A stretch of DNA of 64,000 bases from Desulfobulbus alkaliphilus (GCF_016918545.1 NZ_JAFFQC010000016.1:26960-90959); one strand, 5' to 3'; numbered from the stretch's first letter, positions 8,480-18,220 are shown. A program made the numbers and translations. The notes: generated by a model from the letters alone, not told the origin.

Positions 8480-9262
8480 TCACGCCATGTTGTTAACGGT
8501 CTGCATCATTTCGTCCGAAGTGGAAACCACTCGGGAGTTGATTTCAAAGGCCCGTTGGGTGGTGATCATGTACGCGATTTCCTCCACCAGGTTGACATTG
8601 GAGTTTTCCACGTAGCCCTGCAAAAGGGTCCCATAGCCATCATTGCCCGGAATACCGATGATGGCGGCTCCGGAGGCCTCTGTTTCCCGAAAGAGATTGC
8701 GGCCGATGGCGAGCAGGCCAGCCTCGTTGACAAAATCGGCAAGGTCGAGGTCGCCAAGTTCGATCGAGATGGTGTCGTCGCCGAGAATGGCGCTGACCAC
8801 GCCGGTTTCACTGATGGTGATCTGCCGGGCATCCTCGGGAATAATAATTTCCGGATCAATGGGGTAGCCGTCCGAGTTGGTCAGGCGGCCTTCACCGTCC
8901 AGTTTGAGGTTGCCGGCCTTGGTATAGGCCAGATTGCCGTCAGGCATAATGACCTGAAAGAAGCCGGGGCCCATGATGGCTACATCCAGGGGATTTTCGG
9001 TCTGGACAATGTCCCCTTCGGTGAAGACCTTGGTTACCGCCGCGGGTTTGACTCCCAGGCCGACCTGGATACCGGTGGGCGCCATGGTGTCCGGCGAGGT
9101 CGGACTGCCGGGAACTTTCATGATCTGATAGAGCAGATCCTGAAAATCGGCCCGGCTCTTTTTGAATCCAGTGGTGGATACATTGGCCAGGTTGTTGGCG
9201 ATGACATCCATGTTCAGGTCCTGGGCCGACATGCCCGTGGTTGCTGTCCAGAGTGATCGCAT
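8480..9262 (-). CDS. flgG: Flagellar distal rod protein FlgG
   Basis: 260 residues, the usual length. It begins MRSLWTATTGMSAQDLNMDV followed by IANNLANVSTTGFKKSRADF, the rod/hook family signature. It ends with the axial helix (AYMITTQRAFEINSRVVSTS). It forms the distal rod inside the P and L rings. It starts the flgG-A-H-I-J group, 33 nt after repeat copy R1. Confidence 0.96.
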   Translation of the reverse strand: MRSLWTATTGMSAQDLNMDVIANNLANVSTTGFKKSRADFQDLLYQIMKVPGSPTSPDTMAPTGIQVGLGVKPAAVTKVFTEGDIVQTENPLDVAIMGPGFFQVIMPDGNLAYTKAGNLKLDGEGRLTNSDGYPIDPEIIIPEDARQITISETGVVSAILGDDTISIELGDLDLADFVNEAGLLAIGRNLFRETEASGAAIIGIPGNDGYGTLLQGYVENSNVNLVEEIAYMITTQRAFEINSRVVSTSDEMMQTVNNMA

Positions 9263-9294
9263 AAACGGCGCCTCTTGGTGAAGATTGACTTTAT

Positions 9295-9404
9295 CCTGAA
9301 TCCGTGAAGGCTGGATTCTTGTTTTGGAAATATTTTGCTGTCATCAGATTGTACTTGCAGCAAAATCCTTTGGTAATATCCTGCACCGGCCGCTCACGGA
9401 TCCA
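9295..9404 (+). repeat. Dispersed palindromic repeat, short form, copy R1
   Basis: Begins CCTGAATCCGTGA and ends CTCACGGATCCATG, 110 bp. The body (GCTGG..TCTTGTTTTGG..) matches the other copies. It lacks the central TTCG hairpin, so it is partly decayed. It lies between flgF and flgG, 26 nt after the flgF stop, in one of the few wide gaps of the island. Confidence 0.8.
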
Positions 9405-9430
9405 TGTCAAAATATATAAACATTCGATGG

Positions 9431-10168
9431 TCAGGATACCGTGCCGAGTTCATCCTGTTTTTCACTCAGCTTGGAGTAGGCTTCCAATGCCTTGAGATGG
9501 GCCTCGAAGGCCCTCTGCGCGGCGACCATGGTCACCATCTCCTCCATCATGTTGACATTGGAAGTTTCCAGCTTACCCTGGATAACCCGGAAAATCTCCA
9601 TGGGTTGATCGCCCCCTCCCTCTTCGAGACGGTACAACGATGTCCCTGATTTAATCAGGTTTTGTGGTTCGTTGACGGCAAAGAGCTGCAGCCTGCCGTC
9701 GGCCGGGATGCCGTTGACGGCAATAGCTCCCCATTCATTGATGTGAATATTGGCCCCAATGGCCGGGTCGAGCTGCAGTGGCTGATTGCCTTCGCCGAGA
9801 ACGGTAAAACCCTCGGAGGTCTTGAGGAGGCCGTTTTCATCGAGCATCAGGTGGCCGGATCGGGTGTAGTACACTTCATTGTTGCCCTGCACCTTGAAAA
9901 ATCCTTCGCCGTCAATGGCGAGGTCCAGGGATCTGCCGGTGGTTTGCATGCCGCCCTGGCTGAAGTCGGTGCCGATTTCGCGGATTCTGGTGAAGTTGAT
10001 ACCGCGGGCATCTGCGGTCTGCTTGGCTCCTCGCAGGATAGCGGCGAAGCTGATGCGGTCCTTCTTGAATCCCGTGGTGTTGACGTTGGTCAGATTGGCG
10101 GCGATATTTCCCATGGCCTGTTCTCTCGCCACTGCTCCACTGAGAGCGCTGTATTTACCTGAGCCCAT
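9431..10168 (-). CDS. flgF: Flagellar proximal rod protein FlgF
   Basis: 245 residues. MGSGKYSALSGAVAREQAMG followed by NIAANLTNVNTTGFKKDRIS is the rod signature. The C-terminal EMVTMVAAQRAFEAHLKALE is the axial helix. FlgF caps the proximal rod. GGAGGAGT lies directly before the ATG. Unusually, flgF is separated from flgG by a repeat (R1) and flanked upstream by another (R2). Confidence 0.93.
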   Translation of the reverse strand: MGSGKYSALSGAVAREQAMGNIAANLTNVNTTGFKKDRISFAAILRGAKQTADARGINFTRIREIGTDFSQGGMQTTGRSLDLAIDGEGFFKVQGNNEVYYTRSGHLMLDENGLLKTSEGFTVLGEGNQPLQLDPAIGANIHINEWGAIAVNGIPADGRLQLFAVNEPQNLIKSGTSLYRLEEGGGDQPMEIFRVIQGKLETSNVNMMEEMVTMVAAQRAFEAHLKALEAYSKLSEKQDELGTVS

Positions 10169-10256
10169 ACTCCTCCGTTGACTGTCCTGAATTGTCTGGT
10201 ACTTCTCTTTTCGGCACGCACGGTTTTTTTCTTAACAGGGAAAGCCGTGAAATATC

Positions 10257-10373
10257 CCTGAATCCGCCCCGCAGGGCGGCTGGTGAAGGTTATTGTCAAA
10301 GGTTGTAGTGCGATTATAATCTGATTACAGCAAAATATATCCGAAACAAGAGTCCAGTCGCCACGGATTCAGG
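10257..10373 (-). repeat. Dispersed palindromic repeat, short form, copy R2
   Basis: On the minus strand it reads CCTGAATCCGTGGCGACTGG ... GCCGCCCTGCGGGGCGG ... ATTCAGGG. The hairpin is kept, but with loop TGCG instead of TTCG. 117 bp, 18 nt after the stop of the DUF2802-like gene and upstream of flgF. Confidence 0.85.
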
Positions 10374-10391
10374 ATATCGGCAGGTCGTGGT

Positions 10392-10802
10392 TCAGCGGTT
10401 GCTTCGGGCCATGCTGTTGAGACTGAGGAGTTGGGTCGCCTCGATATGCGAAATGCCAAGGATGGCGGCGATTTCCTCGGCTTTCATTCCCTGGGAGGCC
10501 AACCGGCGAAGAATGGTGTATTTTTCCGGGGGCGCCTGGTGGAGTTTGGCTTGATTCCGCAGCCGGGGCATTTGCAGGCCTGTTGTCAGTTGTACGGTTT
10601 TCAGGGTGGTACTGAAGGCTTCTTTGGGAGTGGGAGAGCACTCGTCTTGGAGAGCGGTGTCGATTTTTTCCCGCAAAGATCTGATTCGTTGTGTTGTGCT
10701 GGCATGTTGGGCCTGGAAACGGCGAATACAGAGCAGGACGATGGCAAAGAGGAGGGTGACAATGATACTGCCGCCGATGAGGCAATGGATGGGGTCAATC
10801 AT
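10392..10802 (-). CDS. Membrane-anchored helix-turn-helix-like protein (DUF2802/DUF6115 type)
   Basis: 136 residues. One N-terminal membrane segment (GGSIIVTLLFAIVLLCIRRF) is followed by a charged coiled region. A C-terminal motif (YTILRRLASQGMKAEEIAAI, then LGISHIEATQLLSL) resembles the small conserved domain of DUF2802/DUF6115 proteins often found in motility clusters. The family match is from memory of the motif and is tentative. AAGGG precedes the ATG. It is last in the flhB-flhA-flhF-flhG-fliA unit. Confidence 0.7.
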   Translation of the reverse strand: MIDPIHCLIGGSIIVTLLFAIVLLCIRRFQAQHASTTQRIRSLREKIDTALQDECSPTPKEAFSTTLKTVQLTTGLQMPRLRNQAKLHQAPPEKYTILRRLASQGMKAEEIAAILGISHIEATQLLSLNSMARSNR

Positions 10803-10975
10803 GGCTTTCCCTTACGCGGATGTTGGTTGGTTCCCATCCAGAAACGGCTCTATGTGCCTCACTCTTCGTTGCACCGGCAAATGTAATCCTTGGAATATTT
10901 TGTGTATGCCTGCGATTACAATTCCCAGCAAACCTCGATTGAGGGCAGCAGATCTCGTTTCCGGGTGGATACTGG

Positions 10976-11710
10976 TTACGGTTCATACAGGTCGAAATTA
11001 ATCAATTTGACGCGGAGTTTCAGCAGGGCTTGACTATGGATCTGGGAGACCCTGCCTTCCGAGACTTCGAGAATTTCGGCGATCTCTTTTTGGGTCAGTT
11101 CCTCATAATAGTACAGCGCGACGACCAGCCGTTCCTTTTCGGTCAGTTCCTCGAGAATTTCGGCTATGATTCCGGTCAATTCCTCTTTTTCCAGGTTGTC
11201 GATGGGGGCAGGACCGGTGATGTCCTCCAGGTTGTCGAGAAAACTGCGTCCTTCTTCCGTGTGGTCCAGGGTTTCGTGGAGACTGACGCAGCCCAGGTGT
11301 CTGACCTCACTGTGAAGATTGTGGTATTCCTCCAAGGTCAATCCCATTTCCCGGGCCATTTCATCCTCCTCCGGTGAGCGACCCAGTTGACGTTCCAAAC
11401 GGAGCATGGTCTGGGTCAATTGATTCTGCTTATCCCGCATGGTTCGCGAGAACCAGTCAAGTTTTCGCATTTCGTCAAGAATAGCGCCGCGAACCCGGTA
11501 TTCGGCAAAGGTTTTAAACTGTGCACCCTTTGCCGGGTCGAACTTGTTGGCCGCATCCACCAGGCCGACCATGGCGGCGCTGATCATGTCCTCTCTGGTC
11601 ATGAAGGTGGGCACCTGAGGAGTCATGCGCTGCACCACCAGTTCTACCAAGGGCATATTGTCCCGGATCAATTGTGAACGATCATCTAGGGGGGGTACAG
11701 GAGGAATCAT
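10976..11710 (-). CDS. fliA: Flagellar sigma factor FliA (sigma-28)
   Basis: 244 residues from the ATG at 11710. This start leaves about 21 residues before the sigma region 2 helix (MPLVELVVQRM), as in other FliA; longer readings would overlap flhG. Region 2 (YRVRGAILDEMRKLDW) and region 4 (LTQKEIAEILEVSEGRVSQI) are clear. FliA transcribes late genes, and boxes matching its consensus lie at 5111-5138, 3671-3698 and possibly 41621-41648. FlgM is its antagonist. Confidence 0.95.
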   Translation of the reverse strand: MIPPVPPLDDRSQLIRDNMPLVELVVQRMTPQVPTFMTREDMISAAMVGLVDAANKFDPAKGAQFKTFAEYRVRGAILDEMRKLDWFSRTMRDKQNQLTQTMLRLERQLGRSPEEDEMAREMGLTLEEYHNLHSEVRHLGCVSLHETLDHTEEGRSFLDNLEDITGPAPIDNLEKEELTGIIAEILEELTEKERLVVALYYYEELTQKEIAEILEVSEGRVSQIHSQALLKLRVKLINFDLYEP

Positions 11711-11759
11711 AGTGGGGTATCCATGTCTGGGCTGAAGAATTCCTGGGAATGGCACGACT

Positions 11760-12680
11760 TCATTTGCCACCGAATTCCAGCAGCCGTTTCCAGAAAAACT
11801 GGATCGAACCTTTGGGTTCCAGGATCTGGGGCTCCTGGATAATGCTTCTGGCCAGGGCTTCAAAGGCCTGGCTGGTTTTTGAGTCAGGGAAAAGTTGCAC
11901 CAGCACCTGTTGCTTGCGGATGGCTTCCACCATCAGTTTGTCCCGGGGGATGGAGCCGATGTAATCAATGGAAATGTCCAGATAGCGGTTGGCCACCATG
12001 GTGAGTTTGCGGTAGACATCCAGAGCCTCCTCTTCGTTTTTGATGAAATTGACGATCAGGTTGAAATGTTTTTCATGATACTGGTTGGAGAGCAGTTTCA
12101 TCAGGGCATAGGCATCGGTGATCGCTGTTGGTTCCGGTGTGGTCACCACCAGGATTTCATGCGCCGCGGTGTTGAAATAGGTGACATTCTCCGAAATCCC
12201 CGCCTCTGTATCGATGAGCACGAAATCAAAATCATTGTGCATGGCGTCCAGGGCCTCGAGCAACCGCATTTTCTGCTCGGAGTCGAGTCGGGTAAAACGT
12301 TGCACCCCGGATCCGGCCGGAAGAATTTTGATGCCTTCGGGACCGTCGGCGAGGATCGTTTCCAGGTCCTGTTCACCGGTGAAAAAATGGTTGAGATTAT
12401 GTCCCGGCGCCAGACCGAAGACCACATCGATGTTGGCCAGACCCAGGTCGGCATCGAGAATGAGGACGCGTTTGCCCAGTCGGGCGAGCAGCACCGCCAG
12501 GTTGGCGACCACCGCTGTTTTACCGACCCCACCCTTGCCGCTGGTAATGGAAAAAACCCTGGTGGTGGCATGTTGAATTGGTGCTCCGGCTTGCTCCTGA
12601 CTGTTCATTTCGCGCAGGGTGCCGGCCTGGTCTGTTGGTCGTCCTGGTGTTTCAGCCATTATAGAGGTTCCCATGCTCAT
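11760..12680 (-). CDS. flhG: Flagellum number regulator FlhG (MinD-like ATPase)
   Basis: 306 residues. The deviant Walker A is SGKGGVGKTAVVANLAVLLA, with DADLGLANIDVVFGL and the switch region DFVLIDTEAGIS of ParA/MinD ATPases. The C-terminal amphipathic segment (FFWKRLLEFGGK) would act as a membrane-targeting helix. FlhG stimulates FlhF GTPase and limits flagellar number. The start is uncertain: ATG 12680 or 12659, both overlapping the end of flhF. Also known as FleN/YlxH. Confidence 0.93.
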   Translation of the reverse strand: MSMGTSIMAETPGRPTDQAGTLREMNSQEQAGAPIQHATTRVFSITSGKGGVGKTAVVANLAVLLARLGKRVLILDADLGLANIDVVFGLAPGHNLNHFFTGEQDLETILADGPEGIKILPAGSGVQRFTRLDSEQKMRLLEALDAMHNDFDFVLIDTEAGISENVTYFNTAAHEILVVTTPEPTAITDAYALMKLLSNQYHEKHFNLIVNFIKNEEEALDVYRKLTMVANRYLDISIDYIGSIPRDKLMVEAIRKQQVLVQLFPDSKTSQAFEALARSIIQEPQILEPKGSIQFFWKRLLEFGGK

Positions 12681-13923
12681 TCATGATAAGATCGGCGATC
12701 GCGGCCGGGGTCGGCGTGATCAGATCCTCGGGCACCCTCTGCCCATTGGTGAGGAAAGAGATTGGAGTGTCGTTGTTGTAGTGGACATTCAAAAGCACAC
12801 CTAACTGATCGCATTCATCGATCTTGGTGAAAATAAAATTGTTGATCGGCAAAATGCCAAAGCGTCTGATGGTCTCCTCTATCTCCCGTTCTCTGGTAGT
12901 GGCCGCGAGCAGGAGGTGGGTTTCGACTTGCGGATGGGGAAGGAGAAATCCGGCCAGTTCCTGCAGGTCGCTGCTGTTTTTGGGACTGCGGCCGGCGGTG
13001 TCGATGAGGATCAGTTCATAGTCGCGGAATTTTTCCAGGGCCTGGCGCAGTTCCCGTGGGGTCAGAACCACTTCCAGTGGTAAATGCATGATTTCGGCAT
13101 AGACCTTGAGTTGCTCGACCGCGGCGATACGGTAGGTGTCAATGGTGATAAGGGCAATACGGTGGCCGAAGCGGCCCAGATAATCTGCGGCTATTTTTGC
13201 CAGGGTGGTGGTCTTGCCCACGCCGGTGGGGCCGACGAGACAGATTTGCTTGGCAGCTGTCGGTCGTTCCGCCAGGATCTGCTCGGTGGCAAAAAGTCGA
13301 GCGATGGCAGCCTTGAGGATAGCGGTGAGTTCAGAGGGACTGAGATGATCTGTTTGTTCAATGGTATCCCGGGTGAAGCGGGCAACGACCTGGGCGGTTT
13401 CCTGACTGATGCCGTACCCGACCAGAAAAGTAATCACCGGATCAATGCTTGTCTGGATCCTTGGGTGATGACTGCTGTCACCTCCGGCTCTCATGGGTGT
13501 GCGCGGCAATGAAGGCCCAGGTGGAGGGATGCGGCTGGAGAGGGATTTGACCAAGTTGCGCAGTTCCGCCAACTCACTGTGAATGGCCTTGTCAGGATAT
13601 GAAGGACTTTGGGAGGATGGCTCAGCCGGTGGCGGCGGTTCTTCCTTTTGGGCCCAAATCTCCTCGTAGGTGATGTCCCTCATTAGTTTGGATGGTTTTT
13701 TCTGTAGCCGCAATTTATCGGGGTTACCACCCGCCCTCCCGGACGATTCCCGCCAGTTGGTGTCAATCGCCGCGGTTATCTCCAGCATCGGCTTGCCGAT
13801 CACGCCGAACCGGCCATTGCGGACAGTGCGGGTGGAGAGGATAAGGGCATCCGGCCCCAGGGTTTCCTTGACCATTTTCAGGCCGGTGGTCATGTCTTTT
13901 GCCTCAAAGACCTTAACTTGCAT
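12652..13923 (-). CDS. flhF: Flagellar placement GTPase FlhF
   Basis: 423 residues. N-terminal B domain beginning MQVKVFEAKDMTTGLKMVKE, a variable Pro-rich linker, then the SRP-type NG GTPase. The P-loop is GPTGVGKTTTLAKIAADY, with LILIDTAGRSPKN and FTKIDECDQLGVLLN. It marks the site of new flagella, usually a pole, and recruits FliF. It overlaps flhA by 11 nt and flhG by 29 nt. Confidence 0.95.
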   Translation of the reverse strand: MQVKVFEAKDMTTGLKMVKETLGPDALILSTRTVRNGRFGVIGKPMLEITAAIDTNWRESSGRAGGNPDKLRLQKKPSKLMRDITYEEIWAQKEEPPPPAEPSSQSPSYPDKAIHSELAELRNLVKSLSSRIPPPGPSLPRTPMRAGGDSSHHPRIQTSIDPVITFLVGYGISQETAQVVARFTRDTIEQTDHLSPSELTAILKAAIARLFATEQILAERPTAAKQICLVGPTGVGKTTTLAKIAADYLGRFGHRIALITIDTYRIAAVEQLKVYAEIMHLPLEVVLTPRELRQALEKFRDYELILIDTAGRSPKNSSDLQELAGFLLPHPQVETHLLLAATTREREIEETIRRFGILPINNFIFTKIDECDQLGVLLNVHYNNDTPISFLTNGQRVPEDLITPTPAAIADLIMNEHGNLYNG

Positions 13924-16015
13924 CTATGGTCACCGTGCCAATGGATTGGATGCGAACCTGTGAGGTGATCTCATTATGGGACAGAACTGCCAGGTTGGGG
14001 AAATATCGCTCGGTCAGCCGGCGAACATGGGGTCGGATCTGCGGCAGGACCAGGAGGACAGGTTGCTGGCCACCCGCGAAAGAGGCCAGCAGCGTACTGA
14101 GATGGTCGAGTATCTTCTGTGCGGTTTTCGGGTCCAGAGCCAGATAGCTGCCACGTTCACGATGCTGCACCGCGGTTTGAATGCTCTCCTCCACCTGGCG
14201 GTCCAGGGTAATGACCGGCATGATACCGTCACTCTGCGTGTGGGAAGAGGATATGGATCTGGACAAGGCATGACGGACATATTCAGTGAGCACGTCCGTG
14301 TCCTGGGTCATGGTGGCGTAATCGGCCATGGTTTCCATGATGGTGCGCAAGTCGCGGATGGAGATACCCTCGCGGAGCAGATTCTGCAGCACCCGCATGA
14401 GGGCACCCAGGTTGAAGACATGCGGAACCAGTTCCTCGACCAGTTTTGGATAACTTCTGGCGAGATTGTCGAGCAGGTTCTGGGTTTCCTGCCGGCCAAG
14501 CAGTTCGTGGGCGTGCTGTTTGATGACCTCGCTGATGTGGGTGGCCATGACCGTGACGCAGTCAACCACGGTATACCCTGCTATCTGGGCCTGCTCCCGC
14601 TTGTCATCGGTGATCCAGATCGCCGGGAGGTCAAATGCCGGCTCCCTGGTGGGGACGCCCTTGATTGTTTCCGTTACCAGCCCCGGATCCATGGCCATGA
14701 AATGGCCGGGCATCATTTCGGCGGTGGCGATGACAACACCCTTGAGGCTGATGGTGTACTGATTGGGGTTGAGTTGAAGGTTATCCTTGATATGCACCGG
14801 CGGCACGATGAAGCCGCTGGAGAGGGCAAACTGCTTGCGCAGCGATTGAATGCGGGCGAGCAGTTCGCCATCCTGGCCGGCATCGACAAAGGGAATCAGG
14901 CCGTATCCGACCTCGAGTTCGATCAGATCGACGTTGAGCATTTTTTCGTAATCCTGGTCCGGTTTGGCGGCAGGCTCGGGGAGTTCCGTCTGGATTTCTT
15001 CCTGTTCCCTGGCTTCCTCGGCACGGTCGAGGCGGTAGGCGATATAGGCCAGAAGTGCGGCAATGACGAGAAAGGGGAAGAAAGGCAAACCCGGAATCAG
15101 GGCAAAGGCCATGAGAATGGCGGCCACCACCCAGAAGGCTTTGGCGTAGCGGGTGAACTGGGCCTTCAAGTCGGTGCCGAAATCCTCTCGACCGGCGGAT
15201 CGGGTGACCAGCATACCGGCGGCGGTGGAAATGATCAGGGCCGGAATCTGGCCGACCAGGCCGTCACCCACGGTGAGGATGGTATAGTTTCTGGCGGCCT
15301 CGGCCATGGGCATGCCCATCTGCAGGACACCGATGATAAAACCGGCGCCGATATTGATCAGGGTGATGATGATGGCGGCGATGGCATCGCCGCGAACGAA
15401 TTTCGAGGCACCATCCATGGCGCCATGAAAATTGGCCTCATTGGAGATTTCCTCACGACGGCGACGGGCGGTGTTTTCGTCGATGAGGCCGGCGTTGAGA
15501 TCGGCATCAATCGCCATCTGTTTGCCGGGCATGGCATCCAGGGTGAAACGGGCTGCCACCTCGGCGATGCGTCCGGCGCCCTTGGTGATGACGATGAAAT
15601 TGATCAGGACCAAAATGACAAAGATGACCAGGCCCACAACATAGGAGCCACCGACCACGAACTGGCCAAAAGCCATGATCACCGACCCGGCGGCATCCAT
15701 GCCTTCGTTGCCGCGGGTGAGAATGAGACGGGTGGAGGCGACGTTGAGGGACAACCGGAACAAGGTGGTGGCGAGGAGAATCGAGGGAAAAATGGAGAAA
15801 TCCACCGCCTTTCTGGTATAGAGACTGATGATGAGGATAAGGATGGCAATGGTGATGTTGAAGGCCAGACAGAGATCGAGAATCATCGGCGGCAACGGGA
15901 TGATCATCAGCATGAGAATGCCGACCAGACCCAGGGACGCCAAAATGTCGCTGCGTTGCAGCATGTCGCTCGGGCGAATGCGGCTCAACAACGTCTGTAT
16001 TCCCGGTGCTTCCAT
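13913..16015 (-). CDS. flhA: Flagellar type III export gate protein FlhA
   Basis: 700 residues. The N-terminal half has about eight membrane segments and the family signature around FRLSLNVASTRLIL. The FHIPEP-like cytoplasmic loop includes GKQMAIDADLNAGLIDENTA. The C-terminal half is the cytoplasmic ring that docks chaperone-substrate complexes (PVITLDRQVEESIQTAVQ). It shares one base with the flhB stop (TAATG). Confidence 0.97.
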   Translation of the reverse strand: MEAPGIQTLLSRIRPSDMLQRSDILASLGLVGILMLMIIPLPPMILDLCLAFNITIAILILIISLYTRKAVDFSIFPSILLATTLFRLSLNVASTRLILTRGNEGMDAAGSVIMAFGQFVVGGSYVVGLVIFVILVLINFIVITKGAGRIAEVAARFTLDAMPGKQMAIDADLNAGLIDENTARRRREEISNEANFHGAMDGASKFVRGDAIAAIIITLINIGAGFIIGVLQMGMPMAEAARNYTILTVGDGLVGQIPALIISTAAGMLVTRSAGREDFGTDLKAQFTRYAKAFWVVAAILMAFALIPGLPFFPFLVIAALLAYIAYRLDRAEEAREQEEIQTELPEPAAKPDQDYEKMLNVDLIELEVGYGLIPFVDAGQDGELLARIQSLRKQFALSSGFIVPPVHIKDNLQLNPNQYTISLKGVVIATAEMMPGHFMAMDPGLVTETIKGVPTREPAFDLPAIWITDDKREQAQIAGYTVVDCVTVMATHISEVIKQHAHELLGRQETQNLLDNLARSYPKLVEELVPHVFNLGALMRVLQNLLREGISIRDLRTIMETMADYATMTQDTDVLTEYVRHALSRSISSSHTQSDGIMPVITLDRQVEESIQTAVQHRERGSYLALDPKTAQKILDHLSTLLASFAGGQQPVLLVLPQIRPHVRRLTERYFPNLAVLSHNEITSQVRIQSIGTVTIDAS

Positions 16016-17085
16016 TAGTTCCGATTTCCTTTCAGTGAATAGACATAGGCGAGGATCTCCGCCACGGCTTTAAACAGTTCCTCGGGGATGGATTGGCCGA
16101 TGTCGACCTTTTTATGCAATAATCTTGCCACTGGAGGATTCTCCACCAGGGGGACGTGGTGCTCCCGGGCAATCTCCCGGATTTTTTCCGCCACCAGGCC
16201 CTGGCCTTTTGCCAGCAGCACCGGAGCGTCCATCTTGCCGGGCTCATATTTGATCGCCACCGCAAAGTGGGTCGGGTTGGTGATGACCACATCAGCTTCC
16301 GGCACGGCGGCCATCATCCGCCGGCGGGCCATTTGCTGCTGGATGGAACGGATTTTTGACTTGATGTAGGGGTCGCCCTCGGTCTCCTTCATTTCCTCCT
16401 TGAGTTCCTGCTTGGTCATCTTCATTTTCTCCTCCATTTCCCAGCGCACAAAGGCATAGTCAATGGCAGCGAGAAATATCATCAAGGCCGCTACCTTGGC
16501 CATGACCAGGGCTGCTGTCCGGGCCAGGTAACGGATGGTCTCCTCGACCTCCATGCCGGTAAGCAGCAGGGCTTTATCGAATTCACCCGCCACGGTACTG
16601 AAAGCGAGCCAGCCGATGAGGAGGACCTTGAGCAGGGATTTGATCAATTCCAGCAGGGACCGTTTAGAAAAGAAGCGGCCCATGCCTTTTATGGGGTCGA
16701 GTTTATTGAAATCCGGAGTGATCGGTTTTGCAGTGAACAGCCAGCCGACTTGAAACACGGAAGCAAAGAATCCGGTGATCAGGGCGACCAGGAACAGAGG
16801 GAAAAGCATTCTGGCGAGTGTCTCGGCGATATAGTGGCTAAGATGCATCAGAGAAGAGGCAGTGATGGCATACTCGCCGCTGTTTATCCAGATTGCGGTC
16901 ATCAGTTCACGGATCGAATTCCAAAAATAGGGGGCGAAAAACAGCCAGAACAGTAGCATCAAGGTAAACAAGGCCGCGGTTTGCACCTCCTTGCTCTGGG
17001 CAACCTGACCTTTTTTACGAAAATCAGCCCGGCGCTTCGCGGTTGGGGCCTCAGTACGTTCTCCAGGGGGTTTTTCTTCCGCCAT
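16015..17085 (-). CDS. flhB: Flagellar export switch protein FlhB
   Basis: 356 residues. It begins with the polar EKPPGERTEAPTAKRRADFR segment, then four membrane segments, then a cytoplasmic domain with the autocleavage motif NPTH (in VVITNPTHFAVAIKYEPGKM). Cleavage between N and P switches export from hook to filament substrates together with FliK. It is the first gene of the flhB-flhA-flhF-flhG-fliA run, with a possible sigma-54 site about 140 nt upstream. Confidence 0.97.
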   Translation of the reverse strand: MAEEKPPGERTEAPTAKRRADFRKKGQVAQSKEVQTAALFTLMLLFWLFFAPYFWNSIRELMTAIWINSGEYAITASSLMHLSHYIAETLARMLFPLFLVALITGFFASVFQVGWLFTAKPITPDFNKLDPIKGMGRFFSKRSLLELIKSLLKVLLIGWLAFSTVAGEFDKALLLTGMEVEETIRYLARTAALVMAKVAALMIFLAAIDYAFVRWEMEEKMKMTKQELKEEMKETEGDPYIKSKIRSIQQQMARRRMMAAVPEADVVITNPTHFAVAIKYEPGKMDAPVLLAKGQGLVAEKIREIAREHHVPLVENPPVARLLHKKVDIGQSIPEELFKAVAEILAYVYSLKGNRN

Positions 17086-17223
17086 CGCAGATCAGGACAA
17101 GGCAGATGTTGCTGCCATGAATATTTGCAGGAAATGAGATAGACCCTTCCGCCGCTTTTGTGTCGGGAGAATGGGTACGATGAAGCTGGGGCTGGTGTTG
17201 TCTCCCCGGCAATACAGGTAAGT

Positions 17224-17238
17224 GCAATTAACGCACCC
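17224..17238 (-). promoter_or_regulatory. Weak sigma-54-like promoter before flhB
   Basis: Minus strand GGGTGC, 5 nt, TTGC. The GG-N10-GC spacing is exact and the -12 box perfect, but the -24 box matches TGGCAC poorly. It has the right place and direction for flhB, with a leader of about 130 nt. Confidence 0.3.
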
Positions 17239-17287
17239 GAACGAAAAAGCAGAGGCTGATGGAATGGGCCTGTGCACCAAATGTATG

Positions 17288-17409
17288 CCTGGATCCGCGA
17301 GTGAACGTCCTGTGGGGCGGCTGGTGCGGGAGAACTGTCAGGGTTTCTTCAAATTTTTAATCTTATGACAGCAAGTTAAAGCAAAAAAGTCCAGCCGTCA
17401 CGGATTCTG
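17288..17409 (-). repeat. Dispersed palindromic repeat, short form, copy R3
   Basis: On the plus strand it starts CCTGGATCCGCGAGTGAACG and ends CCGTCACGGATTCTG. It is a decayed 122-bp copy; the TTCG hairpin is degraded. It begins only 8 nt after the fliR stop on the coding strand and separates fliR from flhB. Confidence 0.8.
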
Positions 17410-17416
17410 CCGATGG

Positions 17417-18196
17417 TCAGTGCAGCAATTGGAGGAGGTTGAGGATATTGAATTCCATGGCGTCAAATTCGCGACGCAAAACAAAGAACATGGCGTTGAG
17501 TGTCAAACCTATGACCAGAAAGGCAATGCCGATATTGACCGGGAAAGAGAGCATGAACACATTGAGCTGAGGAAAGACCCGGGCAAGGATACCCAGGACC
17601 ATGTTATTGATGAGCAGCAGGGCGAGAATGGGTGCACTGAATTTGACACCGAGAATGAACATATGGCTGCCCAGCCGCATCAGTTCAGGAATCGCATCCC
17701 CGGAGAAACCAAAGAAACCGGGGGGGAGAAGGATGTAGGACTCGACAATGACGCGAAAGAAAAAATAGTGGCCGTTGAAAGAAAGGAAGGCCAGCAGGGC
17801 CAGGATATTGATGAACTGGCTCATCAATGACATCTGCTGGGTTGTCTGGGGGTCAAATACATTAGCCGCGGCAAACCCCATCTGATAACCGATGACCGTA
17901 CCGCCGAAACTGACCGCCGTGAACACCAGTTGGGCCGTCAGGCCGATCATGGCACCAAGAAGGACTTCATTGATGATCATCAGGCCGAATTCAGTCAGGT
18001 TTAACGCCACCTGGGGCGTGTGGGGGGCCATGAGCGGGAAGAGCACCAGGGCGGTCCCCACGGCGAGGCCGATTTTGAGACGGGTTGCGGATGTGGCGCC
18101 GGTAAAAGCGGGAATAGCGGTGGTCAGGGCCAGGACCCGGGCCAGACAGAGCAGGAAATCCTGAAATTGCTGAACAGGGATCAGTTGCAGGTCCAT
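17417..18196 (-). CDS. fliR: Flagellar export gate protein FliR
   Basis: 259 residues, about six membrane segments, ending in a short cytoplasmic tail. Conserved stretches include LIINEVLLGAMIGLTAQLVF and GFAAANVFDPQTTQQMSLMS. Part of the FliPQR export core. 24 nt after fliQ; a repeat begins 8 nt after its stop. Confidence 0.95.
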   Translation of the reverse strand: MDLQLIPVQQFQDFLLCLARVLALTTAIPAFTGATSATRLKIGLAVGTALVLFPLMAPHTPQVALNLTEFGLMIINEVLLGAMIGLTAQLVFTAVSFGGTVIGYQMGFAAANVFDPQTTQQMSLMSQFINILALLAFLSFNGHYFFFRVIVESYILLPPGFFGFSGDAIPELMRLGSHMFILGVKFSAPILALLLINNMVLGILARVFPQLNVFMLSFPVNIGIAFLVIGLTLNAMFFVLRREFDAMEFNILNLLQLLH

Positions 18197-18220
18197 GGCC
18201 GAAGGCCTGTTCTCAGCGGA

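Larger units (their letters stand above)
17086..17416. other. Gap between fliR and flhB
   Basis: 331 bases without a gene. It contains repeat copy R3 (17288-17409) and a weak sigma-54-like box (17224-17238). The bases next to flhB (17086-17220) show nothing recognisable. Confidence 0.6.

Noticed and set aside
10169..10256. Sigma-54 promoter before flgF
   Set aside because: Only the bare GG-N10-GC spacing is present (GGGATA...CGGC); both boxes are otherwise wrong.
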